Part shown: positions 8,550 to 18,085 of the stretch, piece by piece | Layout: each line of letters opens with the position of its first letter | Numbering within the stretch: the stretch's first letter is position 1 | DNA from: Desulfobacteraceae bacterium | GTDB lineage: Bacteria; Desulfobacterota; Desulfobacteria; Desulfobacterales; JACKCP01 | Direction of reading: 5' to 3' | Length of the DNA stretch: 64,000 bases | NCBI GenBank assembly: GCA_020633955.1 | Contig: JACKCP010000003.1 | Location: 180,841 to 244,840, forward strand | Notes under the pieces: generated by a model | Told to the model about the DNA's origin: nothing | The model's input: the letters and a program-made list of their open reading frames with translations, nothing else | Databases searched by the model: none | Made by a program: the position numbers and the translations under genes

Positions 8550-10793
8550 TTATGATTCTTTATTTTCAAGGTTTTGTACTTTTCTAAATCCCCTTGGAAG
8601 AATTCTGCCTCTGTTTCCTCTTTTTCCCTTAAAATCATCAATCATATTTGTTGTTATATTTAAAACACGTTTTCCTGAATGAATAACAAGCCCGCAGTCT
8701 TTTTCCATTATATGTAAAATTATCAGCCTGTCCCTGTTGTTGTCAAAGTCAGTTTTTGGAATTCTTATAATCTGGTTTCCCTTGCCTTTCCCAAGCTCAG
8801 GCAGTTCCTTTGCATGAAAAATAAGAAGGCGTCCTTCAAGTGTAACGGCTGCAATCATCTGTTCATCAATATTTTCAATTTCAACAGGCTGAAGGGGAAG
8901 GGAGTTTTCAGGGACGGTTAAGAAATTTTTACCTTTTTTATTTTTTGAAAATGCATTGGAAATTTCTGAAATAAACCCGTATCCTGAATCACTTGCAAAA
9001 ATAAATTTCTTTTGTGGTTCAGAAGAAATCATTGAAACAATGTTTATCTGGTCAAAAAGGTTTAGTTTTGAGCTCAAGGGCTCCCCATAACTTCTTGCAC
9101 CTGGCAGTTCATGGTTGTCAAGGGAATAGGTTTTACCCTCACTGTCCATAAATACAGATTTGTATGTGTTTTTGGTAAGGCATAAAAATTTGAATTTATC
9201 CCCGGATTTGTAAGAAAGTGAAACAGGATCAATTTCATGACCTTTGGCTGCTCTTATCCAGTTTTGCTCTGAAAGGACAACTGTCACAGGCTCTGGCTGA
9301 ATGATTTCTCTTTTTGGAAGAGGTTTGGCTTCTTTTTTTTCAACAATTCTTGTTTTTCTTTCATCTCCAAATTCTTTTCTTGCTTCTTTTATTTCTTTTT
9401 TTATCAATTTTTTTAATAAATTATAATCATTTAAAGTAAGTTCAATTTCATTTTTTTCCTTATTGAGTTTATCAAATTCAATAAGAATTTTTTCCTCCTC
9501 AAGCTTTGCAAGAGATCTTAGTTTTGTATTTAATATAGCTTCAGCCTGAATTTCCGACAGGAAGAATTTACTCATCAGCTCTTTTTTAGGATTGTTTTCT
9601 TCCCTTACTATTCTAATAACTTCATCAAGATCAAGATATGCAATTTTAAGTCCTTCAAGTATGTGAAGTCTTTCATTAATTTTTTCAAGTCTTGATTTCA
9701 GCCTTCTTATTACTGTTCGTTTTCTAAACTCTAGCCATTCGTTTAAAAGCTCTTTTATTCCTGTTACTTTGGGCTTGTTGTCATTTCCAATGTAATTAAA
9801 ATTAATTCTGTGGGTTTTTTCAAGTTCAGTTGTTGCAAAAATGTGATCCATAAGCTGAACTATGTCAGTTTGTTTTGATTTGGGTGTAATCACAATTCTC
9901 AAAGGTTCTTCATGGTCTGATTCATCCCTTAAATCACTGATCATTGGAAGTTTTTTGTCGGTCATCTGTGCTGCAATATCTTCAATAAGTTTTGATACAG
10001 AAACATGGGGAGGGATGGAATCTATTATTATATCTCCGTTTTCAACTCTGTATGTACCTCTCACTTTTATTGTACCAGTACCGGATTGATAGATTTCTAA
10101 AATATCATTTTTTGGAGTAATTATTTCTCCTTTGCAGGCAAAATCAGGCCCCTTGATTATTTCCATCAGTTCTTCAAGAGTTGTATCTGGACTGTCAAGA
10201 AGCTTTACAGCAGCATCTGCTGCCTCATTTAAATTGTGGGATGGTATGTCTGTTGACATTCCAACTGCAATTCCAGAAGATCCGTTTATAATTATATTTG
10301 GAAGTCGTGCAGGAAGAACAAGCGGTTCTTTTAATGTCCCGTCAAAGTTTGGTCCCCAGTCAACAGTTCCAAGCGAAAGCTCAGATAAAAGGACAGAGGA
10401 ATATTTTGTCATTTTTGATTCTGTATATCTCATTGCTGCAAATGATTTTGGATCATCCTGGGAACCCCAGTTACCCTGGCCGTCAATAAGAGGATATCTG
10501 ATGGAAAATGGCTGTGCAAGGTGAACCATTGCTTCATAGCAGGCACTGTCTCCATGGGGATGAAATTTTCCAAGAACATCACCAACAGTTCGAGCAGATT
10601 TTTTATAGTTTGATGCATGGGAAAGCCCAAGCTCACTCATTGCATAAACAATTCTTCTTTGAACCGGCTTTAATCCGTCTGAAATTCTTGGCAGAGCCCT
10701 GTCCATGATTACATACATTGCATACTCAAGATAGGCTTCTTCAGCAAATTCTATAGCAGGTCTTTTTTCTTCATTCATTATATCTTTTGTCAT
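8550..10793 (-). CDS. parC: DNA topoisomerase IV subunit A
   Basis: The breakage-reunion subunit of topoisomerase IV, which decatenates daughter chromosomes. The 747-residue length fits ParC better than GyrA. The winged-helix/tower region holds the catalytic Tyr123 in AAMRYTE, and the quinolone-determining region is HPHGDSACYEAMV (about 78-90), with Ser and Glu at the usual resistance positions, i.e. the sensitive state. A coiled coil spans about 365-480, and a short C-terminal beta-pinwheel follows from about 520. It overlaps parE by 4 bases (ATGA). The pairing with parE and the lack of a GyrA box support ParC over GyrA. Confidence 0.9.
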   Translation of the reverse strand: MTKDIMNEEKRPAIEFAEEAYLEYAMYVIMDRALPRISDGLKPVQRRIVYAMSELGLSHASNYKKSARTVGDVLGKFHPHGDSACYEAMVHLAQPFSIRYPLIDGQGNWGSQDDPKSFAAMRYTESKMTKYSSVLLSELSLGTVDWGPNFDGTLKEPLVLPARLPNIIINGSSGIAVGMSTDIPSHNLNEAADAAVKLLDSPDTTLEELMEIIKGPDFACKGEIITPKNDILEIYQSGTGTIKVRGTYRVENGDIIIDSIPPHVSVSKLIEDIAAQMTDKKLPMISDLRDESDHEEPLRIVITPKSKQTDIVQLMDHIFATTELEKTHRINFNYIGNDNKPKVTGIKELLNEWLEFRKRTVIRRLKSRLEKINERLHILEGLKIAYLDLDEVIRIVREENNPKKELMSKFFLSEIQAEAILNTKLRSLAKLEEEKILIEFDKLNKEKNEIELTLNDYNLLKKLIKKEIKEARKEFGDERKTRIVEKKEAKPLPKREIIQPEPVTVVLSEQNWIRAAKGHEIDPVSLSYKSGDKFKFLCLTKNTYKSVFMDSEGKTYSLDNHELPGARSYGEPLSSKLNLFDQINIVSMISSEPQKKFIFASDSGYGFISEISNAFSKNKKGKNFLTVPENSLPLQPVEIENIDEQMIAAVTLEGRLLIFHAKELPELGKGKGNQIIRIPKTDFDNNRDRLIILHIMEKDCGLVIHSGKRVLNITTNMIDDFKGKRGNRGRILPRGFRKVQNLENKES

Positions 10794-12703
10794 AAGGCCT
10801 CAGTCTGATCTCCTTTTTCAGAAAGCCAGTTTTTTCTGTCTTTTGCTCTTTTTTTTGATAAAAGCATATCCATTATATCGAGCAGTTTATCGTCGTCTGG
10901 AAGTGTGAGCTGAACAAGCTTTCTGGTTGAAGGCTCCATTGTAGTTTCCCTTAACTGGGGAGGGTTCATTTCTCCAAGTCCCTTGAACCTTACAATTGAA
11001 ATTTTCTTTTGAGAATTTTTATGCTTTTTTAAAATCAAATCCTTTTCTGATTTATCTATTGCATAATGGGTGTCTTTTCCAATGTCAATCCTGTAAAGTG
11101 GAGGTACAGCAAGGTAAAGGTGCCCCTTTTTTACAACTTCTGTAAAGTGTTTAATAAAAAGAGCGGCAATAAGTGTTGCAATATGAAGCCCGTCTGAGTC
11201 AGCATCAGCCAGAATACAGATTTTACCGTATCTTAATCCTGAAATATCATTTGAACCAGGTTCAACTCCTATTGCAATGGAAATGTCATTTATTTCCTTG
11301 GAACTTGTTACATTAGCTGATTCAACCTCCCAGGTATTCAAAATTTTTCCCCTTAAAGGCATTATGGCCTGATTGTTTCTTTCTCTTGCCTGCTTGGCCG
11401 AGCCTCCGGCAGAGTCGCCTTCTACTAAAAAAAGCTCTGATACATCAGGGTCCTGTGAAGTACAGTCGGCAAGTTTTCCGGGTAATGCAGGTCCTGACTT
11501 ATATTTTTTTCTTTCTACTTTCTTTGCAGAGTTAAGTCTTTTTCTTGCGTTATCTATAACAGACTCGGCAATGAATGCCCCGGCTTCGGGATGCTGATTA
11601 AGATAAAGGCTGAATGAATCCTTGATTAAAGAGGAAACCGTTGAACCTGCACTTCTTGAGGAAAGCCGTTCCTTTGTCTGGCCTGAAAACTGGGGTTCAT
11701 TCATTTTAAAAGAAAGAATATAGTTGCAGTCTTTCCAGACATCTTCCGGGGAAAGCTTTATTCCTTTTGGAATAATGTTACGTAAATCACAAAATTCCTT
11801 TAAAGCGTGCAAAAGACCAGTTCTAAGTCCGTTTACATGGGTTCCTCCAAGAGGGGTAGGTATAAGGTTTACATAACTCTCAAATATTTTAGGAGAATTT
11901 TCAAATGTCCATGCAATAACAGTTTCCATTTCAAATTCATCTTCAATAAATTTTGAATAGAAACATGGATCTGGATAAGCTTCAGTTCCAAGCTCGCTTA
12001 GCTGGTTTTCAAAATATTCATTAATTCCTTCTTTATACTGCCATGAAATTGATTCGCTGGTTTTTTCGTTTAAAAAATTCATTTTAAGGCCCGGACATAA
12101 AATAGCCTTGGCCCTGATTGCGTGCTTTAAAGGATTTAAACTGAAAAAAGGGCTGTCAAAATAAGACTCATCAGGATAAAATCTGATTGAGGTTCCGGTT
12201 TTTTTTATATTTTCCTCAATGACTTCAAGCTCCGATACTTTGAATCCGTTTTCAAAGTTGATTGAATATTTTTTCTGATCTCTTTGTATGATAATTTCAA
12301 GACGTTTTGAAAGAGCATTAACAACGGAAACCCCAACTCCGTGAAGCCCTCCTGAGTATTTATATATTTTCTGTGAAAATTTTGCCCCTGCATGTAGCTT
12401 TGTCATTATAAGTTCAACTCCTGAAATTTTTTCTTCAGGATGAATATCAACGGGCATCCCCCTTCCATCATCGGAAACTGTAATTGAATTATCTGTGTGA
12501 ACAACTACTGAAATCTGTTTTGCATATCCGGAAACAGCCTCGTCAACACTGTTGTCAATCACCTCCTGTGCAAGATGATTTGGACATGAAGTCTCTGTAT
12601 ACATTCCAGGTCTTTTTTTTACAGGATCAAGTCCTCTTAAAACAGAAATATCCTCAGCCAGATATTTTGAATCGTCGTTTTTTTCCAAATCAAATATATT
12701 CAC
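10790..12703 (-). CDS. parE: DNA topoisomerase IV subunit B
   Basis: The ATPase subunit of topoisomerase IV. The 637-residue protein has the GHKL ATP-binding motifs EVIDNSVDEAVSGYA and DDGRGMPVDIHPEEK, plus the GGLHGVGVSVVNALS loop. The TOPRIM domain (from about 425) has LVEGDSAGGSAKQARERN and the acidic DADSDG metal site, and the C-terminal PTRKLVQLTL / GLGEMNPPQL segments are typical. It is 4 bases overlapped with parC. Its own promoter should lie in the 130-base AT-rich gap up to mnmD. The ATPase and TOPRIM residues look intact. Confidence 0.92.
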   Translation of the reverse strand: MNIFDLEKNDDSKYLAEDISVLRGLDPVKKRPGMYTETSCPNHLAQEVIDNSVDEAVSGYAKQISVVVHTDNSITVSDDGRGMPVDIHPEEKISGVELIMTKLHAGAKFSQKIYKYSGGLHGVGVSVVNALSKRLEIIIQRDQKKYSINFENGFKVSELEVIEENIKKTGTSIRFYPDESYFDSPFFSLNPLKHAIRAKAILCPGLKMNFLNEKTSESISWQYKEGINEYFENQLSELGTEAYPDPCFYSKFIEDEFEMETVIAWTFENSPKIFESYVNLIPTPLGGTHVNGLRTGLLHALKEFCDLRNIIPKGIKLSPEDVWKDCNYILSFKMNEPQFSGQTKERLSSRSAGSTVSSLIKDSFSLYLNQHPEAGAFIAESVIDNARKRLNSAKKVERKKYKSGPALPGKLADCTSQDPDVSELFLVEGDSAGGSAKQARERNNQAIMPLRGKILNTWEVESANVTSSKEINDISIAIGVEPGSNDISGLRYGKICILADADSDGLHIATLIAALFIKHFTEVVKKGHLYLAVPPLYRIDIGKDTHYAIDKSEKDLILKKHKNSQKKISIVRFKGLGEMNPPQLRETTMEPSTRKLVQLTLPDDDKLLDIMDMLLSKKRAKDRKNWLSEKGDQTEAL

Positions 12704-12832
12704 TTTAAAATCCAGTTATTTAAAAACATATAAAAATTTTTTTTATGATAAAATCAATAAAATTAAGTTCCAGATTTTTAAGACCTGAAACCAAGTCTAT
12801 TATCTTTATTTTGAAAAGATTATATTAATTAA

Positions 12833-13558
12833 TTAAAAGATTTTATCAAGACATTTGGTCTTATATCCTTTAAGCATTTCTCTTTTTCTGTTGAATCCTT
12901 TTATTTTTTCAACTTGAAATCCGCTTTTTAAAAGACCTCTCTTAATAAACCCTGCGGCTGAAAAGGTTGAAAAAGTAGCATTATCAAAACTGTTTTTACC
13001 CATAAACTCAAAAAAAGATTCGCTCCACATTTCAGGGTTTTCCTTTGGATTAAAGCCGTCAAGATACCACGCATGAAAAAATTTGCCCGGTAAATATTTT
13101 TTTACCTCGGTTAAATCATCAAATATAATATTAAGGCTGACTCTTTTGTTATAAAATGAAAATTGCGTAAAATTTTTGTTAAAATCAATTTTTGAATAGG
13201 ATTTTAGAAAACTTATTGATTCATGTCTTAGAAATATAAAAAAATTATGGATTTTTTCCATCTGTTCAGGTGAAATTGGATATTTTTCAAAGGAAGTATA
13301 ATCAAGAGATGCAGATTTTGGTGCAAACTGTAAAAAAAGTTTTAAAGTCAGCAAAAAATTAAGACCTGTTCCAAATCCAGCTTCAAAAATATTTGTAATT
13401 TCATTTGAAAAAAATTTTTGGGGGATGTTGTTTGGCTCTGCAAATACATGGAGAGACTCCATATATCCGCCTGCAGGAGAAAAGTAAATGTCATTGAAAA
13501 CGGGTGAATATATATCACCCGTATCAAGAATTTCTATTTTTGCAAAATTTTTATGCAT
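12833..13558 (-). CDS. mnmD: MnmD/MnmC-type tRNA wobble uridine methyltransferase
   Basis: A 241-residue SAM-dependent methyltransferase like the N-terminal half of MnmC (DUF752/MnmD), which completes 5-methylaminomethyl-(2-thio)uridine at tRNA U34. Diagnostic segments are FEAGFGTGLNFLLTL (SAM-binding glycine loop), AWYLDGFNPKENPEMW and FSTFSAAGFIKRGLLKSGF. The FAD oxidase half of MnmC is absent, as in stand-alone MnmD proteins. It lies 2 bases after the UPF0210 gene, so it is probably the third gene of that operon. Confidence 0.87.
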   Translation of the reverse strand: MHKNFAKIEILDTGDIYSPVFNDIYFSPAGGYMESLHVFAEPNNIPQKFFSNEITNIFEAGFGTGLNFLLTLKLFLQFAPKSASLDYTSFEKYPISPEQMEKIHNFFIFLRHESISFLKSYSKIDFNKNFTQFSFYNKRVSLNIIFDDLTEVKKYLPGKFFHAWYLDGFNPKENPEMWSESFFEFMGKNSFDNATFSTFSAAGFIKRGLLKSGFQVEKIKGFNRKREMLKGYKTKCLDKIF

Positions 13559-13560
13559 AA

Positions 13561-14937
13561 TCAGTTTTTAAGGCTGTGGATGGGAGCCGGAATTCTTCCT
13601 CCAAGTTTTACAAAATTGTTTTTTCCGGTTCTGTTTTTTACGTCAATGATTGCGGCATGTCCTAAAAGTCCACCAAAAAATGCCTGTTCACCGGGGCCTT
13701 TGCCAGGAACCGGTATAATCCTTGTTGCTGTTGTTTTGTTGTTTATCATTCCTATTGCCATCTCATCTGCAATTATTCCAGCTAGAACTTCTTCTGATGT
13801 ATCGCCTGGTATTGCAACCATATCAAGTCCAACAGAGCATACACAGGTCATTGCTTCAAGTTTTTCAATTGTCAGAAGGCCAAGTTCAGCAGCTTTTGCT
13901 ATATTAAGGTCTTCGCTAACGGGAATAAAAGCTCCGCTTAATCCTCCCACATGAGAGCTTGCAAATGCTCCGCCTTTTTTTACTGCGTCGTTTAACATTG
14001 CAAGAAGTGCAGTTGAACCTGGAAGTCCAATGCTTTCAAGGCCAAGGCTTTGAAAAATTTCACCAACGCTGTCTCCTACCGTTGGTGTAGGAGCTAGAGA
14101 AAGGTCACATACTCCAAATGGTATTTTAAGTTCAGAAGCAACTTCACGGCCTATAAGCTCGCCAACTCTTGTTACCTTACATGCGGTTGTTTTTATAAGT
14201 TCCGCTATTCTTCCAAGATCTAGGCCATGTTCCTTATTTTTTAGGGCTGCTTCAATTTCGTTTTTAACAACCCCGGGGCCGCTTACGCCAACATTAATTA
14301 CTGCATCTGGTTCCCCAATTCCAAGATAGGCTCCGGCCATAAACGGAATATCTGGAGGAATATTTGAAAATACACAGATTTTTGCACAAGCAAGGCCGTC
14401 TTTATCCGCAGACTTGTGTGCAGCCTGTTTTATGGTTTTTGCCATGAGATTTACTGCATCCATATTTATTCCTTCTCGTGTGGATGCAACATTTATTGAT
14501 GCGCAGACCCTCTGGGTTGAAGATAATGCTTCGGGAATTGACCTTATAAGAGCCCTGTCAGAATTGGTCATTCCTTTTTCAACCAGAGCTGAAAATCCTC
14601 CTATAAAATCAACTCCAACTTCTCTGGCTGCCTCATCAAGGGTTTTTGCTATTTCAACCATTTCATTTTCCTGAAAAGGAGCTGCTGCAACTGCAACAGG
14701 ACTTATTGAAATACGCTTGTTAACAACTTCTATTCCATACTTTTCCCCTGTTCTGTTGCATATCTGCACAAGGTCTTTAGCATAAAACCTGATTTTTTTC
14801 TTTATGTTTGACTTAAACCTCTCAAGGTCATCGCTCACGCAGTCAAAAAGACTTATTCCAAGTGTGACAGTTCTTACATCAAGATGTGCATTGTTGAGCA
14901 TATCCAGGGTTGAATATATTTCAAGATCGTTTAGCAT
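13561..14937 (-). CDS. PFL family protein UPF0210 (DUF711)
   Basis: A 458-residue protein matching the UPF0210/DUF711 (PFL-like) family. It has an extended Gly/Ala-rich core (GGFSALVEKGMTNSD, INVGVSGPGVVKNEIEAAL, TPTVGDSVGEIFQSLGLE) and a C-terminal VPGKGPGEQAFFGGLLGHAAI stretch. The family has a structure related to glycyl-radical/class III enzymes but no established activity that I know of. The gene for an ACT-domain UPF0237 protein precedes it by 11 bases, a partnership conserved in many bacteria, which suggests that the ACT protein regulates or binds it. Confidence 0.88.
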   Translation of the reverse strand: MLNDLEIYSTLDMLNNAHLDVRTVTLGISLFDCVSDDLERFKSNIKKKIRFYAKDLVQICNRTGEKYGIEVVNKRISISPVAVAAAPFQENEMVEIAKTLDEAAREVGVDFIGGFSALVEKGMTNSDRALIRSIPEALSSTQRVCASINVASTREGINMDAVNLMAKTIKQAAHKSADKDGLACAKICVFSNIPPDIPFMAGAYLGIGEPDAVINVGVSGPGVVKNEIEAALKNKEHGLDLGRIAELIKTTACKVTRVGELIGREVASELKIPFGVCDLSLAPTPTVGDSVGEIFQSLGLESIGLPGSTALLAMLNDAVKKGGAFASSHVGGLSGAFIPVSEDLNIAKAAELGLLTIEKLEAMTCVCSVGLDMVAIPGDTSEEVLAGIIADEMAIGMINNKTTATRIIPVPGKGPGEQAFFGGLLGHAAIIDVKNRTGKNNFVKLGGRIPAPIHSLKN

Positions 14938-14948
14938 TGTATCTCCGA

Positions 14949-15497
14949 TTAAATTTTTGTAATGTTATCAAATATTTTTCTGTGCTGAATATTGATTTCA
15001 AGAGAAAATTTTTCTCCAAGTTTATTAAGATCTTCTGAAAGTGCTTTTAAATTTTCGGATTTGGGTATTTCAATCTCATAAATCATTACATTATCCCTTG
15101 GATTGTCACCTCCATGGAAAAATGCCTTCAGGTTTGTTACATTTGAATTATGCCTTGCAATTGCAGCAGTAACAGCTGAAACAAGACCTTTTCTGTCTGG
15201 TCCGAAGGTAGTCACAATAAAAGGGTCTGAGGGTTTTTCAAAATTTTTTGATTCCTTTAAAGGCTTTACATGGATATTTATGTTTTCTCCCCTTAAATCG
15301 GTTTCAAGATTTTTTTTAAGTTCGTCCTCATTAAGATTTTCAGGCATAGAAACAATAAAAATTCCGGCAAATTCGCTTCCAAGTATTGTCTGACTGACCT
15401 GAAGAAGATTGCAGTCGCTTCTGAAAAGCGATGCAGATATTGATGCAAGGACTCCTGGTCTGTCATCTGTCAGAGAGGTAATAATTGCTTTTTTCAT
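14949..15497 (-). CDS. Two-ACT-domain protein, UPF0237/GcvR-like
   Basis: A 182-residue protein built of two ACT ligand-binding modules: about 2-80 (ITSLTDDRPGVLASISASLF) and about 90-175 (VTTFGPDRKGLVSAVTAAI, with NVMIYEIEIP). The GPDRKGLVSAV phrase is the usual ACT amino-acid-binding loop. Homologues are called UPF0237, or GcvR-like regulators of glycine cleavage. It is the first gene of a minus-strand operon with the UPF0210 and MnmD-like genes, and 11 bases separate it from UPF0210. A role as a small-molecule sensor for its neighbour is inference. Confidence 0.83.
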   Translation of the reverse strand: MKKAIITSLTDDRPGVLASISASLFRSDCNLLQVSQTILGSEFAGIFIVSMPENLNEDELKKNLETDLRGENINIHVKPLKESKNFEKPSDPFIVTTFGPDRKGLVSAVTAAIARHNSNVTNLKAFFHGGDNPRDNVMIYEIEIPKSENLKALSEDLNKLGEKFSLEINIQHRKIFDNITKI

Positions 15498-15616
15498 TTG
15501 ATTTTTACTCCGTATATGAGCATGTTAAAAAAGACTGGTTAATTTTAAATCAGGTTTTTGTCAAGTAAAGCAAAAAATATAGCTTATTTTTATGCAATTA
15601 AAAATCAGGAATATTT

Positions 15617-16372
15617 ATGAAACATAAAAAAATTTTTAATCTGACTCTTATACTTGTGATTATTTGTGAGGTTATAATTTTTTTCACTGCCTACAATATT
15701 TCAGGTGAAAAAAAAAGGCTTCAGGTCAGGACTGTAGAAGGTGAGTTGGTCTATGAAGTAAACGGTGAAAGGCTTCAGTCTTTTGATAAATATTATTTTG
15801 AAAATAATTTCGGGAGTCTTGATAACTATAAAATCAGGCTTGTAGAGAAAAACGTTCCGTTTCCCGTAAGGGGCTGGTTTTTTGCAAGTATTGGAGTTCC
15901 GGTGGGGCTTTCTCTTATTCTTCTTTTTTTTGTAAAAATTCTTTCATTTTTTTATCCGTCAATAAAAGAAAAATTTTTAGATCCTGAGTCTGATTTTTTT
16001 AAAAAAGATTCAAAAATAAGTTTTAAAACAAGATTTTTCAGTTTGAATATTTTTTATGCAGGAATTTTTTTATTTGCGGCTTCTTTTATTTTCTGGGCAC
16101 TCCCAATTGTTTTTAATTCTGCAGCAGACAGATTTTTATTTACTGTTTCAAGGTATCCATTGATTTTTTCTGTTTTTTTCTTATCTGTATTTATATTTCT
16201 TTTTTACTTGTTTTATCTTAAATTCAGACTCAGAAAATTTGAAATAGAAAAGAAATATATGATCGAACTTAAAAAAATAGAAAACAACATTATTGAAATC
16301 TCTGATAGCGATACTTTAAAAATTGAAAATAAGATGAAAAATTATATTGAAAATAATGGAGCAGAAAATTGA
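15617..16372 (+). CDS. Multi-pass membrane protein of unknown function
   Basis: A 251-residue protein with about four transmembrane helices: near 9-27, 85-110, 148-168 and 178-204. The extracytoplasmic loop after the first helix is basic, and the tail (about 205-251) is charged and coiled-coil-like (IELKKIENNIIEISD). No known family was recognised. Its stop overlaps the TTG start of the DHH-CBS gene, so the two are translationally coupled and may act together. The start at 15617 is preceded by a short AGGAATATTT sequence that could serve as the ribosome site. Confidence 0.65.
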   Translation: MKHKKIFNLTLILVIICEVIIFFTAYNISGEKKRLQVRTVEGELVYEVNGERLQSFDKYYFENNFGSLDNYKIRLVEKNVPFPVRGWFFASIGVPVGLSLILLFFVKILSFFYPSIKEKFLDPESDFFKKDSKISFKTRFFSLNIFYAGIFLFAASFIFWALPIVFNSAADRFLFTVSRYPLIFSVFFLSVFIFLFYLFYLKFRLRKFEIEKKYMIELKKIENNIIEISDSDTLKIENKMKNYIENNGAEN

Positions 16373-17676
16373 AAAAAATTATTACTACACATAAATCGGC
16401 TGATTTTGATGCCTTTTCATCTGCTGTGGCGGCTTCTCTCATTTATGAAGACAGCGAACTTGTGTTCCCCAATACAATGAATCCCAATGTGAGAGCTTTT
16501 TATTCAATACATAAGGATATATTTGACGGAATCAAGCCTTCAGAGATTGATGTTAATGAGGTTGAAAAACTGATTGTTGTTGATACAGGTTCCTGGAGAA
16601 GGATTGAGCCGGAATTTAAAAAACTTTCAAATAAAGAAAATTTAAAAATTCATATTTGGGATCATCACCAGCCAGGAGATATTTACGGAGATTTTGAGAA
16701 AAGAGAGTATGTTGGCGCAACTGTATCACTTTTTATGGAAGAATTTAAAAAAAGGAATTTAAAAATTACTCCAATTCAGGCAACTTTATTTCTTCTTGGA
16801 CTTTATGAAGATACGGGGAATCTGACCTTTTCATCAACACGAGCAAAAGATGCTGCAGCAGCAGAATACCTTCTTTCCAACGGTGCAGATTTGAGTGTAC
16901 TGTCCAACTTTCTGAGGACAGTTTACGGAGAAAAGCAAAAAGAAGTTCTTTTTGAAATGCTGCAGGAAGAAAGTACTGATTTGATTGAGAAATCAGGTCA
17001 TAAAATTGGAATCCACATAAAGGATATTGAAGGACATGTTGGAAATCTTTCAGTTGTAATTAACATGTACAGGGAAATAATGAATGTTGATGCTGCATTT
17101 GGTATCTTCACCGACAGGGAAAGGGACAGAACATTTATAATTGGCAGAAGCAGTCTTGAAGACATAAATGTTGGTGAAATAATGAGAAGTCTTGGAGGAG
17201 GAGGACATCCAGGAGCCGGGTCTGCAATGCTTAGAGGAATAAACGTTGATGAAATCAAGGAAAGGCTTCTTTATTTTATTGATGGCAATACTTCATCTTC
17301 TGTAAAAATATCCGACCTTATGTCTTATCCTGTCACAACGGTTGATCAGACAGTTCCAATGAAGGAGGTACGTGATATTCTTGTTGAAAAGGGTTGTACA
17401 GGCCTTCCTGTGGTAAATGATAAAAAGCTTGTTGGTGTAATATCAAGAAGGGATTTTAGAAAAGTAAAAAAATCAAAACAGATGGATGCTCCTGTTAAAG
17501 CATTCATGAGTGATAAGCCGATTTTTATTGAGCCTGACAAAACTCCAATGGAAGCAGCAAAAATAATGGTAAGGTTTGATATAGGAAGACTTCCTGTTGT
17601 TAAAAATGGAGAAATAATAGGTATTGTATCAAGATCTGATACAATGAGATATTTTTATGATCTTCTTCCTGACTGA
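16369..17676 (+). CDS. DHH-family phosphoesterase with tandem CBS domains
   Basis: A 435-residue protein. The N-terminal DHH phosphoesterase half shows THKSADFDAF (metal-binding His/Asp), VVDTGS and IWDHHQPGD (DHH at 98-100). The DHHA1 half has the RSLGGGGHPGAGSAM phosphate-binding loop (about 272-284). Two CBS domains fill about 305-435 (LMSYPVTTVDQTVPMKEVRD, VRFDIGRLPVVKNGEIIGIVSRSD). The order matches the N-terminal part of delta-proteobacterial CCA/poly(A)-polymerase fusions, but there is no nucleotidyltransferase here. The start is TTG at 16369, preceded by GGAG at 16358-16361 and overlapping the upstream stop. Likely substrates are small nucleotides or polyphosphate; unproven. Confidence 0.82.
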   Translation: MKKIITTHKSADFDAFSSAVAASLIYEDSELVFPNTMNPNVRAFYSIHKDIFDGIKPSEIDVNEVEKLIVVDTGSWRRIEPEFKKLSNKENLKIHIWDHHQPGDIYGDFEKREYVGATVSLFMEEFKKRNLKITPIQATLFLLGLYEDTGNLTFSSTRAKDAAAAEYLLSNGADLSVLSNFLRTVYGEKQKEVLFEMLQEESTDLIEKSGHKIGIHIKDIEGHVGNLSVVINMYREIMNVDAAFGIFTDRERDRTFIIGRSSLEDINVGEIMRSLGGGGHPGAGSAMLRGINVDEIKERLLYFIDGNTSSSVKISDLMSYPVTTVDQTVPMKEVRDILVEKGCTGLPVVNDKKLVGVISRRDFRKVKKSKQMDAPVKAFMSDKPIFIEPDKTPMEAAKIMVRFDIGRLPVVKNGEIIGIVSRSDTMRYFYDLLPD

Positions 17677-17690
17677 TTAAACTTTTTTTA

Positions 17691-17740
17691 AATTTACCTT
17701 ATTTTAAAACATGATTTTTAAAATAAGGTAAATTAATTTT
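17691..17740 (+). terminator. Perfect 19-bp inverted repeat, rho-independent terminator of the DHH-CBS operon
   Basis: A left arm at 17691-17709 (AATTTACCTTATTTTAAAA) and its exact reverse complement at 17716-17734 enclose a 6-base loop. They lie 15 bases after the DHH-CBS stop. The arms are AT-rich, and a T-rich stretch follows, so it should end transcription from the plus strand and may work both ways. Confidence 0.7.
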
Positions 17741-17764
17741 TAAGTCCTTTATTCAGCTGCTGAA

Positions 17765-17935
17765 TTAAAGCGGCGTTTTTTCCTGATTTTTGTTTCAGTT
17801 TCAAAATTTAACCCTCAAAATACTTCATGTATTCCTAAGGTTAAATTTTTCAGCTTCAGTAAATGAACAAAAAATTTTCGTTTTCGGCCAATAACTGATT
17901 AATCATAAAACGTTGTTTTTGACCAGTCATTCAAA
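17765..17935. repeat. Dispersed repeat family A, copy 2
   Basis: Between the DHH-CBS terminator and the Cache gene lies a palindromic repeat: AAAATTTAACCCTC ... AGGTTAAATTTTTCAGC, then AATGAACAAAAAATTTTCG and TTTTCGGCCAATAACTGATTAA. Its outer segments resemble the other family A copies, and the inner arms can form an 11-bp hairpin around the ACTTCATGTATTC centre. The rest of the 17677-18085 gap is AT-rich and should carry the Cache promoter; no sharp promoter could be chosen. Confidence 0.55.
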
Positions 17936-18085
17936 ACAAAAGAATATAAATTTAAACATAATTATTATTTAATTGATTAAGAATTTAACTTATAGTAATT
18001 TTATTTATATCATTTTTATAATTCCATCACATATTTCATTTCATTAGTTCAAATTTTATAATTACCTTATTTAGAGGAGAAAAAA

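Noticed and set aside
9862..10524. Plus-strand frames inside parC and similar antisense frames elsewhere
   Set aside because: They are antisense shadows of strongly supported genes, with no ribosome sites or recognisable proteins.
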